The notes under the pieces: generated by a model | The model's input: only the letters and a program-made list of their open reading frames with translations | Databases searched by the model: none | Told to the model about the DNA's origin: nothing | Shown here: in pieces, positions 43,056 through 51,817 of the stretch | How the letters are laid out: the number at the start of each line of letters is the position of its first letter | How positions within the stretch are numbered: the stretch's first letter is position 1 | Program-made: the position numbers and the translations under genes | NCBI RefSeq assembly: GCF_001687325.1 | Contig: NZ_LZRD01000001.1 | Span: 248,001-312,000, forward strand | Source of the DNA: Streptomyces sp. PTY087I2 | GTDB taxonomy: Bacteria > Actinomycetota > Actinomycetes > Streptomycetales > Streptomycetaceae | Length of the DNA stretch: 64,000 nucleotides | Direction of reading: 5' to 3'

Positions 43056-43616
43056 GTGACAGCGTATGAGGCGGTACCCACCATCGTGATCACACAGCTC
43101 AGCCGACCCAGTGAGGCCACGGAAGCCGTCCGGCGAGAACTCACGGCGTGCTGGACAGCAGTCGTGAACGCGGGAGGGGCCGTCATCCCGATGGATTGTC
43201 CGCTTCCGCCTGTATCCCAGGCGGCACTCAGCCCGGCGGTCGAAAGAATCGCTCATGGCCTGTCCCCCAGCCACAGCAGACTCATCCTGGCGACCGCGGA
43301 AGGCACGCTCGCGGGCTGGCTGCTGTTGCGCCGCGAGTTGCATCCCCTCGCGGCGCATTGCGGCGTGGTGAACCATGTTCAGACAGATATTCACTTCCGC
43401 GGCCTGGGCGTCGGTGCGGCACTGATGCGGGGGGTTCAGGGCATCGCGCGCGACGAGATGGGACTGGAGCGGCTGCAACTCGCCGTGCGGTCGGGTCTGG
43501 GGCTGGAGGAGTTCTACCGCAAGTCAGGGTGGGCAGAGGTAGGCAGGTGGCCAGGCGCCTTGCGCGTGGCCCCTGGCGACGACCGCGATGAGATCCTGAT
43601 GAGTCTGGCTTTGTAA
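43056..43616 (+). CDS. GNAT acetyltransferase
   Basis: A 186-residue acetyltransferase. The acyl-CoA region is recognised as VNHVQTDIHFRGLGVGAALM (R/Q-x-x-G-x-G/A loop), followed by GVQGIARDEMGLERLQLAVR and the usual YRKSGWAEVGRW end. The start is uncertain: GTG 43056 is given, ATG 43014 and a GTG near 43086 are alternatives, and none has a strong ribosome site. It converges on the methyltransferase, whose stop is 11 bases away. Confidence 0.7.
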   Translation: MTAYEAVPTIVITQLSRPSEATEAVRRELTACWTAVVNAGGAVIPMDCPLPPVSQAALSPAVERIAHGLSPSHSRLILATAEGTLAGWLLLRRELHPLAAHCGVVNHVQTDIHFRGLGVGAALMRGVQGIARDEMGLERLQLAVRSGLGLEEFYRKSGWAEVGRWPGALRVAPGDDRDEILMSLAL

Positions 43617-43627
43617 GCGGCTACGGA

Positions 43628-44425
43628 TCACCCATTTGTCGGAGTCGCCTCAGCCGTGCCGCCCATGACTGCCACCAGGACAGTGCTGTCGCCGAACTGC
43701 CAGACAGGCGCGACATGCGCGAAGCCAGCCCGGCGCAGCAGTGCGGCGTGTCGGCACACCGTGACCTGCTCGTCGCCACCGCTGCAGGCATGAAGGGCGT
43801 ACCGCCGCCGGCGTTCGTCCAGGAGGTCGGCAAGTTCGGGGTCTTGAGCCGCAGCATCCCACCACGATCGCCAGTCCTCCCTGGCGTGGCCCCCAGTGCG
43901 CTCAGACCTGCGACGGCCCACATGAGCGGTGAGCTCCGAGCAGGCTGCCACGTCCGGCGGAAAGTGGTCTCCGTTGACCAGGACGCCGCCGGGGCGCAGC
44001 AGGGCGGCGAGGGAACGGTAGGTGCGCAGCAGCACCGGCTCGGAAAGGTAGTGCAGGGCGGTCGTCGAGACGGCGGCATCCAGGGGGCGGTCCAGCCCGA
44101 GGGCGCCGATCCAGCCTTCCGCGCCGATGACAGTGTCAACGTAGCGGGCGGCGTCGGCATGGTGGGTGCGTCCCAGCTCCAGCAGCACGGGGTCCATGTC
44201 CGCGGCCACGATCTCGGCGTGCGGGAACCGATCGGCCAGCCTGGCAGCCAGGGAGCCGGGGCCGCACCCGAGGTCGAGCAGCAGGGGACGGGTAAGCCCC
44301 TTGACGGCGTGTTCGACGACGTCCGCGATCACGGTGAACCGCTCCTCGCGATCCACCGCATACCGCTCCTGCTGGCATTCCCAGCGCTCGACCCAGGTCC
44401 GGGCCGTCGCCATGCTCACACCCAT
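43628..44425 (-). CDS. Class I SAM-dependent methyltransferase, Zur-box controlled
   Basis: A 265-residue methyltransferase. The SAM-binding motif I is PLLLDLGCGPGSLAARLADR (about residues 48-67), then motif II EIVAADMDPVLLELGR, and the post-motif strand RPLDAAVSTTALHYLSEP. The target is unknown. ATG 44425 is chosen for the GAGG upstream, but GTG 44467 and ATG 44413 are possible. A Zur-box-like site lies 55-75 bases upstream in the gap from the class V aminotransferase-like gene, suggesting expression under zinc shortage, perhaps in metal-ligand synthesis. Confidence 0.75.
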   Translation of the reverse strand: MGVSMATARTWVERWECQQERYAVDREERFTVIADVVEHAVKGLTRPLLLDLGCGPGSLAARLADRFPHAEIVAADMDPVLLELGRTHHADAARYVDTVIGAEGWIGALGLDRPLDAAVSTTALHYLSEPVLLRTYRSLAALLRPGGVLVNGDHFPPDVAACSELTAHVGRRRSERTGGHAREDWRSWWDAAAQDPELADLLDERRRRYALHACSGGDEQVTVCRHAALLRRAGFAHVAPVWQFGDSTVLVAVMGGTAEATPTNG

Positions 44426-44480
44426 AGTTCGCGTCACCTCGTCCGTCTCTCGTCCGCGCGGAGGCACCGACGGATCTATA

Positions 44481-44500
44481 AATGGTAACGATTATCAATT
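44481..44500. promoter_or_regulatory. Zur-box-like operator
   Basis: On the minus strand the core reads TGATAATCGTTACCA, close to the actinobacterial Zur consensus TGAAAATGATTTTCA and to the four other copies in this window. It lies just upstream of the methyltransferase gene. Confidence 0.65.
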
Positions 44501-44505
44501 TCATT

Positions 44506-45738
44506 TCAAGTCAGCGACGCGAGGACAGTCAGCAGGCGGTCGACCTCCTCCGTCGTGTTGTACACGTGCAGGCTCACGCGCACCGACGCGTCTCGGGCGT
44601 CGGCTCCAGCCTGGCACAGGTGATCGGCTCGAACCATGAAGCCATGGCTGAAGAGAATGAACCCGAGATCGCCGGAAGGGATGTCGTGGTGCCGGAAGGT
44701 GACGATGCCTCGTCGGCGCTGCTCGGCGGGCAGGGCGGAGTCGGCAGCCAGACTCGCCTGACAGCCGAGAACCTCGTACGGCCCGAGCTTCCCGAGCCTG
44801 TCCGTCAACCGGGTGGAGAGCATGGTTGTCCACTGCGCGACGCGCTCCGGTCCAATCGCGTCCAGCCAGTCGAGAGCGGCCCGCAGCGAGACGATGCCCG
44901 CTGTGTTGGGCGAACCCTGCCAGCCGTCAGGCCGGAACACAGGCCCGCGCGCGTTGCGCGCCCAAATCGCCCCTGAGCCCGGCAGAGCCATCGCCTTGTG
45001 CCCGGAGAAGACCACGAAGTCGACGTCGAGAGCCGAATCGTCGACGCGGACGGGCATGTGGCCGACGCTCTGTGCTGCGTCCAGACAGATAGGCACGTCC
45101 GGGCCGACCACTTCACGGATGCGGTGCACGTTCATGTCACCGCCATAGACGTGGTGCACGTGGGTGGCAGCGACGAAGCGGGTCCGCGGGCTCACTGCCC
45201 GGGCCAGGGCCATATGGTCGTAGTCTCCGGAGCCCCTTTGGTACGGCAGCGCCTGCACCCGGACGTGGATGCCGCGCTCGGCCAGCAGCCTCCGAGCCTC
45301 GATCCAGGGGTCGAGATTCGCCCTGTGGTCGCCGTACGGCACGAGGATCTCGTCCCCGTCGGCGAGGTAGGACACGAGCCAGTCGCGGGCGACGGTCCGC
45401 AATCCATCGGTGGTACCACTGGTGAAGTGAACTCCGGAGCGGACCGGTTCGGGGTCGTGGAGGTATTCCTTGACTGTTTCCCGGGTTGATTCCACCAGTT
45501 CAGTCGTCCGGTTGGCCCACGGGTAAGTGCCGCGGCCGGCGTTGGCGTTCGACGTCGTGAGGTAAGTCTGAACGGCCTCCAGCACGGCATGTGGCTTCTG
45601 GGACGTTGCCGCACTGTCGAAGTATGTCAGCTCCGGGTGCGCCGTGACGATGGGAAACTGATTCCTTGCTTCCTGCTGCCAGAACGGGTTCTCAGGGTCC
45701 TCAGGTTCTGCGGTTGGACGTGGGCCCTTCGCGCTCAT
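44506..45738 (-). CDS. Class V aminotransferase / cysteine desulfurase-like enzyme
   Basis: A 410-residue PLP enzyme of the CsdA/SufS type. The first strand is LTYFDSAATSQKPHAVLEAV; the cofactor lysine sits in VVFSGHKAMALPGSGAIW near residue 245. The substrate-binding THVHHVYGGDMNVHRI and ICLDAAQSVGHM precede it. The C-terminal VRADHLCQAG corresponds to the region of the catalytic cysteine in SufS-type enzymes. It may supply sulfur or act as an amino acid lyase. Coupled by overlap to the upstream cysteine synthase-like gene, it is the last gene of the PLP operon. Confidence 0.8.
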   Translation of the reverse strand: MSAKGPRPTAEPEDPENPFWQQEARNQFPIVTAHPELTYFDSAATSQKPHAVLEAVQTYLTTSNANAGRGTYPWANRTTELVESTRETVKEYLHDPEPVRSGVHFTSGTTDGLRTVARDWLVSYLADGDEILVPYGDHRANLDPWIEARRLLAERGIHVRVQALPYQRGSGDYDHMALARAVSPRTRFVAATHVHHVYGGDMNVHRIREVVGPDVPICLDAAQSVGHMPVRVDDSALDVDFVVFSGHKAMALPGSGAIWARNARGPVFRPDGWQGSPNTAGIVSLRAALDWLDAIGPERVAQWTTMLSTRLTDRLGKLGPYEVLGCQASLAADSALPAEQRRRGIVTFRHHDIPSGDLGFILFSHGFMVRADHLCQAGADARDASVRVSLHVYNTTEEVDRLLTVLASLT

Positions 45739-47072
45739 TCGCGCACCAGCGGTGCGCCCGCGTCCCGCCAGGCCACGATCCCGCCGACGAGGCTGCGAAC
45801 GTCCGGGTGACCCATCCGGGTCAGTGCGGCCGCGTAACGCAGTGACTTCTCGCCGACGGGACAGGCGAGCAGCACAGGAGTGCGCTTGCTAAAGGGAAGC
45901 CCGCCGCGGAGAAGGTCATCGAACACCTCGTCGACGATGTTGACCGAGCCCTCGATATGCAGGGCGGCATAGGCGTGCGGACTGCGCAGGTCGACGACGA
46001 GTGGGCGGGGGTCGCCTTCGGCAGACCAGCGCCGAGCTTCATCCACCCCGATGACCTGTGCCTCCGCCCGGGCTTCGGCGTCGGTGACGGCTGCCGCAGA
46101 CCGCCCACGGACCGTTCGGCCCAGGAGTTCCGGGCGCCGCTGACGCACATAGCTGAGATAGCTCTCGGCCCGGTCGCACACGATGAACACCGCCGTGCCG
46201 CGTTGCCCCGTTCCCTCCAGCTCGTCGTCGGCAAACCGTAGTTGTCGAACTGCCCCCTGGTAGGCCGCGCCCCCGGTGGGACCGCTCAACAGCCCGCAAC
46301 GGCGGATCAGGGTGATCATCCCGTCAATGGCCTCGTCCGAGGTGACCGACTCGATGGTGTCGTACGTGGCCGGGTCGAACAGACCGACCTGCTGGACCTC
46401 GTCGATGGTGCGAATGCCCGGTATGAAGTCCGATTTGTGGGCGACCAAGCCGAGGACGTGCACGCGTGAGTCGTGCTCGCGCAGAACCTTGGCGACACCC
46501 GTCGACGAACCGGCTGTGCCCACGCAGGCGATGAACCAGTCCGGCGCCCGGCCGTCCAAATCCTTCACGATCTCGGGACCGGTGCTCCCCACGTGCGACT
46601 CGACGTTGCGGGGGTTGAAGTACTGGTCAGTGTGCAGGTATGTGCTCCCCGGGTCGGACAGCGCCCGGTGAAAGTGCGTCAGTGGGTCGTCCGTGTCGGT
46701 CGGATCGAGGCACTCACTACGCCCAGGAAGTTCCTCGATCTCGGCACCGATGAGGAGCAGAAGTTCCTTGATCTCAGGTACGCGCATGCGGTTGGTGACG
46801 CTCTTGAACCTCACTCCGTGCATACCGGCCAGCAGGGCCAACGCCTTGGCCGTATTGCCGCTGGAAAGCTCCACAACCGTCCCGCCACTGTCAGTGGCAT
46901 CCTCCAGGTGGGGCCGGGCCATGTGCCAGGCAGGCCGGTCCTTGACGGACCCGAAGGGGTTGAGCATCTCCAGCTTCGCGTAGAGGTCGATGTTGCGCAG
47001 TCCGTGCACGGCGGGATCGATGCGCACCAAAGGCGTGTTCCCTATGGCCTCGGTGATGCTGTCATACCTCAT
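45735..47072 (-). CDS. Cysteine synthase-like PLP enzyme fused to a rhodanese domain
   Basis: A 445-residue fusion. Residues 1-310 are a beta-family PLP enzyme: DSITEAIGNTPLVRIDP, the lysine in NPFGSVKDRPAW, the substrate loop VVELSSGNTAKALALLAG and the phosphate site SGPTGG. Residues 335-445 are a rhodanese domain with the active cysteine in LLACPVGEKSLRYAA and the LVVDLRSPHAYAALHIEGSV start. It may pair beta-replacement chemistry with sulfur transfer. ATG 47072 overlaps the end of the upstream gene by 11 bases. Relatives such as SbnA make diaminopropionate precursors, an alternative activity. Confidence 0.85.
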   Translation of the reverse strand: MRYDSITEAIGNTPLVRIDPAVHGLRNIDLYAKLEMLNPFGSVKDRPAWHMARPHLEDATDSGGTVVELSSGNTAKALALLAGMHGVRFKSVTNRMRVPEIKELLLLIGAEIEELPGRSECLDPTDTDDPLTHFHRALSDPGSTYLHTDQYFNPRNVESHVGSTGPEIVKDLDGRAPDWFIACVGTAGSSTGVAKVLREHDSRVHVLGLVAHKSDFIPGIRTIDEVQQVGLFDPATYDTIESVTSDEAIDGMITLIRRCGLLSGPTGGAAYQGAVRQLRFADDELEGTGQRGTAVFIVCDRAESYLSYVRQRRPELLGRTVRGRSAAAVTDAEARAEAQVIGVDEARRWSAEGDPRPLVVDLRSPHAYAALHIEGSVNIVDEVFDDLLRGGLPFSKRTPVLLACPVGEKSLRYAAALTRMGHPDVRSLVGGIVAWRDAGAPLVRE

Positions 47073-48636
47073 CCGGCTGCTCTCCCAGGGATGTGATCGG
47101 CCAGTAGTCCTCGTCCAGGCACCAGTTCCAGGATGTACCTCGACGCTCCACCGCAACTGCCCGCGCGACGGGCTGCCGCTGAGCGCGATGTGCGTGGAAA
47201 TCCATGGCGTAGCCCGCGGTGTTGACGAAAGCCAGCAGCTCCCCCGCTCGCGGCAGCCGGGGCAGGAAGACCAAGCGGCGAGTGATCAGATCGGCTTCCA
47301 AGCACAGATTGCCGGCGAGGTAGACACCGACCGGCTTCCCATCACCGGCCTCGGCTTCAGCCCGCGGCAGCAAGACGGGGTCGACCAGGACTCCGTGCTC
47401 TTCCAGGCTCATGTCGCCCGCGTTCATGGCGAGGTGCACCAGATAGTGACCGGACTCCGCGTCCACGGAGCGTACGTCCAGCACGCGGGCGAGCGACAGT
47501 CCGCATTGGTCGACCAGAGAGCGGCCGGGTTCGATGTACAGGTCGTGGAGATGCTCCAGCAGGAGAGTGGCAGGCGGGCGGCCCAGCACCGGAGCAGGCA
47601 GGGACAGCAGCTCGTCCAGGTAGCCGGGCCCGGCGGTGGGTCGGTACGCGGGATAGAGCGCGGCGGCACCGCGTACTGTGCCGCCCTCATTACGCAGCCC
47701 GTATGCGTGTCCACGCCAGGTCAATGGCGGGCGTACACCGAGCACTGCCTCGACGAGCGCGGTGGTCCACTGCTCCCACTCCTCCGCCTCGGCAACGTAG
47801 CCAACGCCGAATCCGCCCCCGATATCGAGGACGCGCGGCGTAAGTCCCCGTGCCCGGCATTCGTCCATGAAGAGCACGCACTGCTCCAGCGCCCGCGCCT
47901 TCTCCTCGACACCGGTGGTGTCGAGGTGGTAGGCGGCACCGATGAACTCCACTGTCTCCATGTGGCGTTCGAGCGCCGACAACAGCGCCTCCGTGTCCCG
48001 TACCGGAGTACCGAAACGACTGCGCCGAGAGAGCTGTCGGGTACCCCCTCCCTCGCGACCGGAGGCGTATTCGAACCCCGAAAGGCGTACCAGCACGGCG
48101 ACCCGGCCGAGCCCATGCGTGCGCACGAGGCCGGAGAGTCGTTCCAGTTCCCCGGGCGAGTTCAGGTTGACCGTCGCTCCGACGCGGGCCGCCAGCCAGA
48201 GGAACGTCGCGTCCTTGGGGCCGGTGGCCATGATGCGGTCGCCGGTGAACCCGCAACCCAGCGCGTGCTTCAACTCCTCCACCGAGGCGACGTCGACACC
48301 GACGGTGGCCGGGTCCTCCACCGCCAGTCGCCGCAACAGGGCGCTGGACCTATTCGCCTTGTGGGCGAAATACACCCGCCCGGTGAGATGGTGGCGACCG
48401 TAGACGCCCCGGAAGCGGGCCGCGTTCTCGGCTACGGCTCCGGGGAGCAGCACGTTGAGCGGCGACCCCAGGGCGTCGACGAGCGAGTGCAGGAACGACC
48501 GGTCCGCCAGCAGTGCGGCAAGCGGCGGCTCCACCCTGGGGCCCAGATACAAAGGTGCGTCCACGTAAGGCCCCTCCCGAGTGCCGGCCGAACGTCGATT
48601 CGACGATCGCTCGGGAGTAGTCGTTTCCAGGTACAC
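47062..48636 (-). CDS. Type III PLP decarboxylase-like enzyme (Y4yA-like)
   Basis: A 524-residue protein of the diaminopimelate/ornithine decarboxylase fold. The cofactor lysine is in RVYFAHKANRSSALLRRLA (near 90), followed by VGVDVASVEELKHAL, a central RVLDIGGGFGVGYV glycine loop and the C-terminal YLAGNLCLEADLITRRL with the catalytic cysteine. The sequence most resembles the Y4yA group, whose reaction is not established; SbnH-like enzymes that decarboxylate diaminopropionate derivatives are the useful comparison. GTG 48636 starts the frame. It is the first gene of the PLP operon. Confidence 0.8.
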   Translation of the reverse strand: MYLETTTPERSSNRRSAGTREGPYVDAPLYLGPRVEPPLAALLADRSFLHSLVDALGSPLNVLLPGAVAENAARFRGVYGRHHLTGRVYFAHKANRSSALLRRLAVEDPATVGVDVASVEELKHALGCGFTGDRIMATGPKDATFLWLAARVGATVNLNSPGELERLSGLVRTHGLGRVAVLVRLSGFEYASGREGGGTRQLSRRSRFGTPVRDTEALLSALERHMETVEFIGAAYHLDTTGVEEKARALEQCVLFMDECRARGLTPRVLDIGGGFGVGYVAEAEEWEQWTTALVEAVLGVRPPLTWRGHAYGLRNEGGTVRGAAALYPAYRPTAGPGYLDELLSLPAPVLGRPPATLLLEHLHDLYIEPGRSLVDQCGLSLARVLDVRSVDAESGHYLVHLAMNAGDMSLEEHGVLVDPVLLPRAEAEAGDGKPVGVYLAGNLCLEADLITRRLVFLPRLPRAGELLAFVNTAGYAMDFHAHRAQRQPVARAVAVERRGTSWNWCLDEDYWPITSLGEQPDEV

Positions 48637-49093
48637 CCGCTTCTAAGCGTCATCGGTCCGCTTCCGGGGGTGAAGTCCCACGTTTGCGGAGGGAGCGCAA
48701 TGTCTGTGGCCGCACATGCTCGTTCGGCTACTTGCGAGGCCCGGCGAGGGATGCCGGCGGGGCGGTTCGAGCGTACGGAACGACGATTGCGACAAACGTG
48801 ATCCTGTGGAACGGAGGTTGGCGGGCACGTTCCAGTCGCCCCGGACAGCCGCCCTCCGCAGGAGCAGCGTCCGGTTCCCTGCCACACGTGCGCTCGTCCG
48901 CCGCCTCTTCCATTGCAAGAGACTACGCAGTGGGAGCAGCGCCATCGCCATAGGCAACAGCTGCGGACCCGACATCACAGCAACGGTGACGGACAGAAGC
49001 TGCCGAATGAACAGTGCTACGCAGCGGAGCAGCCGATTCCGCCACGAGGCAGACCGGCCGCTCCTCCCCGAAGTCGGGTCAGCGTGCTGCTCC
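48637..49093. other. Spacer without a credible gene
   Basis: 457 bases between the PLP operon and the ABC transporter permease. ORFs on both strands have poor composition. No Zur-box, terminator hairpin or promoter is obvious. It may hold the promoter of the PLP operon. Confidence 0.4.
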
Positions 49094-50044
49094 TCAAAGC
49101 GACTCAGCCTTTTCCACTGAACCCGCCTCGAAGCGAGAGCGCTCGACGGCGTCGGCCTCGGAGTCGTCCCCGCCATCCTCCCCTTGGGGGCGTCGCCGCC
49201 AGAGCCTGGCCAACACCCCATGCCGTGGCGCTATGCCCCAGGAGAGCAGAAAGAACGCCGTGGCCACCAGGACGATGGTGCCCCCCGTAGGGAGATCCAG
49301 GCTCCAGGAAAAGTACAGGCCGACAAAGGCAGCGAGACCTCCGAACAGCGGGGCAAGCAACATCATCACGCCCAGCCGGTCAGTGAGAAGTCGAGCCGTG
49401 GCTGCCGGAGTGACCAGGAGCGCGAGAACAAGGATGTTTCCAATGGTCTGAACCGAGATGACGACTGCGACCGAGACCATCACGTAGAGCGCAAGGTCGA
49501 GCACGAAGACCGGAAGCCCGAGGGCGCGTGCGGACTCGCGGTCGAGCGTGACGGAGACAAACTCCTTGTGGAAGAGGAAGGCGAGCAGGAGCAGTATGAC
49601 CGTCGAGACAGCGACGACGACCAGGTCCTCGTCAGGGATGCCGGTGATGGATCCGAAGAGGAACTGCTGGAGGGAGCCGGAGTACCCGGGCGAACGACTG
49701 ATGATCACGATACCGAGAGCGAAGGCCGCGACGAAGAAGACGCCGATGACGCTGTCCTCGCGCAACCGGCGGTTCTGGGAGAAGACGGCGACACCGACCG
49801 CAGTCAGAACGCCGGCCACCGCGCCGCCGAGCACCAGGTTGCCCTGGATCACAAAGGCGACCGCGAGGCCCGGAAAGACGGCGTGGGCAACGGCGTCACC
49901 GATGAAGGCCATACCTCGGAGTACGACATAGCAGCCGATCACTCCGCATACTGCCGAGGAGAGTAGCGCCACGAACAGGGCTTTAGGAAGGAAGGAGAGC
50001 GCAGGATTGAACAGGTCCGCGATGAACTCCTGTGGAGTAAGCAT
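49094..50044 (-). CDS. Zinc/manganese ABC transporter permease (ZnuB-like, anchored-repeat type)
   Basis: A 316-residue ABC-3 family permease with about eight or nine membrane helices (FVALLSSAVCGVIGCYVVLR, VFFVAAFALGIVII, VVAVSTVILLLLAFLFHKE, TGGTIVLVATAFFLLSWGI). The family signature is GMAFIGDAVAHAVFPGLAVA in residues 43-62. It forms the channel for metal brought by the lipoprotein at 51818. ATG 50044 overlaps the ATPase stop; the longer frame is rejected. The C-terminal 50 residues are charged and cytoplasmic. Confidence 0.9.
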   Translation of the reverse strand: MLTPQEFIADLFNPALSFLPKALFVALLSSAVCGVIGCYVVLRGMAFIGDAVAHAVFPGLAVAFVIQGNLVLGGAVAGVLTAVGVAVFSQNRRLREDSVIGVFFVAAFALGIVIISRSPGYSGSLQQFLFGSITGIPDEDLVVVAVSTVILLLLAFLFHKEFVSVTLDRESARALGLPVFVLDLALYVMVSVAVVISVQTIGNILVLALLVTPAATARLLTDRLGVMMLLAPLFGGLAAFVGLYFSWSLDLPTGGTIVLVATAFFLLSWGIAPRHGVLARLWRRRPQGEDGGDDSEADAVERSRFEAGSVEKAESL

Positions 50045-50787
50045 CAGTTGACTCCCAGGGCGGCGAGCAGCGGGCTGCCCGAGCGAATACCGAATGCCCT
50101 TTGCCACAGGTCTGCGTCACGGAGATCTTCGGGCGCGCCGGTGGCCAGCACAGTCTTGTTGACCAGGCAGAGCTTGTCGCAGGTGTGCAGGGCTCCTACC
50201 AGGTCGTGGGTCGTCATGAGCACCGCTTTACCTTCACGGCTGAGGTCTCTGAAGAGATCAGTGAGCAGTTCCTGGGTGGGGACGTCCAGCCCGGTGAATG
50301 GTTCATCCAACAGCAGGACGCGCGGTTCGACGGAAAGCGCACGGGCAACGAGGACGCGCTGCCGCTGCCCGCCGGACAGCTGCCCCACCGGCCTGTCGCG
50401 CAGGTCCGTCATGCCGACTCTGGCCAGCGCAGCATTGGCAGCCCGATAATCCGCCACTCCCGCACGGCGCAACCAGCCGATGCGGCGTACGCGCCCCGCG
50501 AGAACAGCGTCAGCGACACTGATGGGGAAATCCCACGCAAACTCGTGGCGTTGGGGAACATATCCGACGTGGCGCCGGGATTGCCTGATCGTCGCCCCCG
50601 TCACCTGGACTGTGCCCGAGAGCGGCGCGACAAGGCCGAGGACGGATCGCAGGAGGGTCGTCTTGCCAGCTCCGTTGGGGCCAATGAGCCCCATGAAGTC
50701 ACCCGCCTCCAGTGCGAGGTCAACGTCACGCAGCACCAGTCGTCCCCCCAGAGACACGTTCAGGTCCCGTACGGACAGTGCAGTCAC
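50044..50787 (-). CDS. Zinc/manganese ABC transporter ATPase (ZnuC-like)
   Basis: A 247-residue ABC ATPase. Walker A is [16 protein letters not shown] (about 34-49), the signature LSGGQRQRVLVARAL near 137, and Walker B VLLLDEPFTGLDVPT, followed by the switch histidine in VLMTTHDL. All key residues are present. It energises import through the permease it overlaps. The upstream overlap with the anchored protein gene (ATGA) places all four genes 53446-49094 in one operon. Confidence 0.9.
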   Translation of the reverse strand: MTALSVRDLNVSLGGRLVLRDVDLALEAGDFMGLIGPNGAGKTTLLRSVLGLVAPLSGTVQVTGATIRQSRRHVGYVPQRHEFAWDFPISVADAVLAGRVRRIGWLRRAGVADYRAANAALARVGMTDLRDRPVGQLSGGQRQRVLVARALSVEPRVLLLDEPFTGLDVPTQELLTDLFRDLSREGKAVLMTTHDLVGALHTCDKLCLVNKTVLATGAPEDLRDADLWQRAFGIRSGSPLLAALGVN

Positions 50788-51773
50788 GGCGTGCCTTCCT
50801 CGGAGTTCTTCGACTCCGCCGTGGGGAGGTCTGCCCCGGCGATCCGTCGGGCACGGCGGGCGCGCACCGCGGCCGCCGCGACAGCAACCAGCAGGAGGGC
50901 CGTCACAGCACCGACGACCAACAGCACCACGGGGAGCGATGAGCTCTCTGAAGAAGCCGACGCCGGGTCATCGTCCGCAGCGCTCGTGACCGACGGCTGC
51001 CCAGTCTCCGCTTCACTCGGGGCTGCGACATCGAATGCGTCGTCGACCGCGGTCTCCTCGCCGACAGCGAAACGCAGGGGTGCACGATCGGTCACGCGCT
51101 CGCCGCTGACCAGTTCAGCAGAAACCTCGAAGTCCACGACATAGACACCCGGTTCGGTGAAAACCCAATTGGCGTGCGTGTGGGTGTTGACATCCACCCA
51201 TAGGTCCTGCGCGCCAGACTTGTCACCGTCCCAGAGAACGTCGGGAGCCCCCAGGTCTCCGTTCTGGAGGAACACACTGAAATGACCGGGCCCCTTGACG
51301 CTGTGCATGGTCAGAGTCACCCCGCGGTTCACCTTCTCCATGACCTCGGGGTCCTGCGTGTTCCAACCCAGCCAGACGATCTCGGGGGCCTGGGTCTGAG
51401 GTATGACGAACACCTCGCTGCCTGGTTCAGCATTCAGGAAGGAGAAGTCCTGGCTGTCGGGAGCCTTCTGCTTGGACTCGTCGACCACCTTGGTGACGAC
51501 ATCCGTAAGGGAGCGCCAGACGGGCGGGGACTTCGAATCGTCCCGTCCTTGGATACGCCAGGTGCCATCGATGAACCGCGGACCGATGTCGACGTGCCCG
51601 GCGTCGAGAACAGCCCGGCCGTCCACGTTCTTCTCGGCGGGGTCTACTGTTTGTTTGAGATCGCCGTCGTCGGCGTATCCGGCCGGTGCCAGCAGACAGA
51701 GGAGGAGAGGGACGGAAAGTAGGACCGAGGCGAATCGGCGCAAGGGTCTCTGCGGTATGTGCAACTGATGCAT
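50784..51773 (-). CDS. Membrane-anchored protein of the zinc ABC system
   Basis: A 329-residue exported protein: a signal peptide (FASVLLSVPLLLCLLAPAGYA), then a domain with DAGHVDIGPRFIDGTWRI and HTHANWVFTEPGVYVVDF, the actinobacterial surface-anchored repeat (TIGR03769-like). A C-terminal helix (LPVVLLVVGAVTALLLVAV) and a basic tail follow. His-rich DxGHxD and HTHA motifs could help bind metal at the cell surface. ATG 51773 is chosen for the AGGAA before it; the longer frame overlaps the lipoprotein gene and is unlikely. Confidence 0.8.
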   Translation of the reverse strand: MHQLHIPQRPLRRFASVLLSVPLLLCLLAPAGYADDGDLKQTVDPAEKNVDGRAVLDAGHVDIGPRFIDGTWRIQGRDDSKSPPVWRSLTDVVTKVVDESKQKAPDSQDFSFLNAEPGSEVFVIPQTQAPEIVWLGWNTQDPEVMEKVNRGVTLTMHSVKGPGHFSVFLQNGDLGAPDVLWDGDKSGAQDLWVDVNTHTHANWVFTEPGVYVVDFEVSAELVSGERVTDRAPLRFAVGEETAVDDAFDVAAPSEAETGQPSVTSAADDDPASASSESSSLPVVLLVVGAVTALLLVAVAAAAVRARRARRIAGADLPTAESKNSEEGTP

Positions 51774-51817
51774 GGGGGTTCCTGATTTGTTCGGAGGCGA
51801 AGCAGGTCGCTTCACGT

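Noticed and set aside
46990..48801. 603-codon plus-strand open frame
   Set aside because: It is antisense to the Y4yA-like gene, which has all PLP motifs; no ribosome site or known domain on the plus strand.
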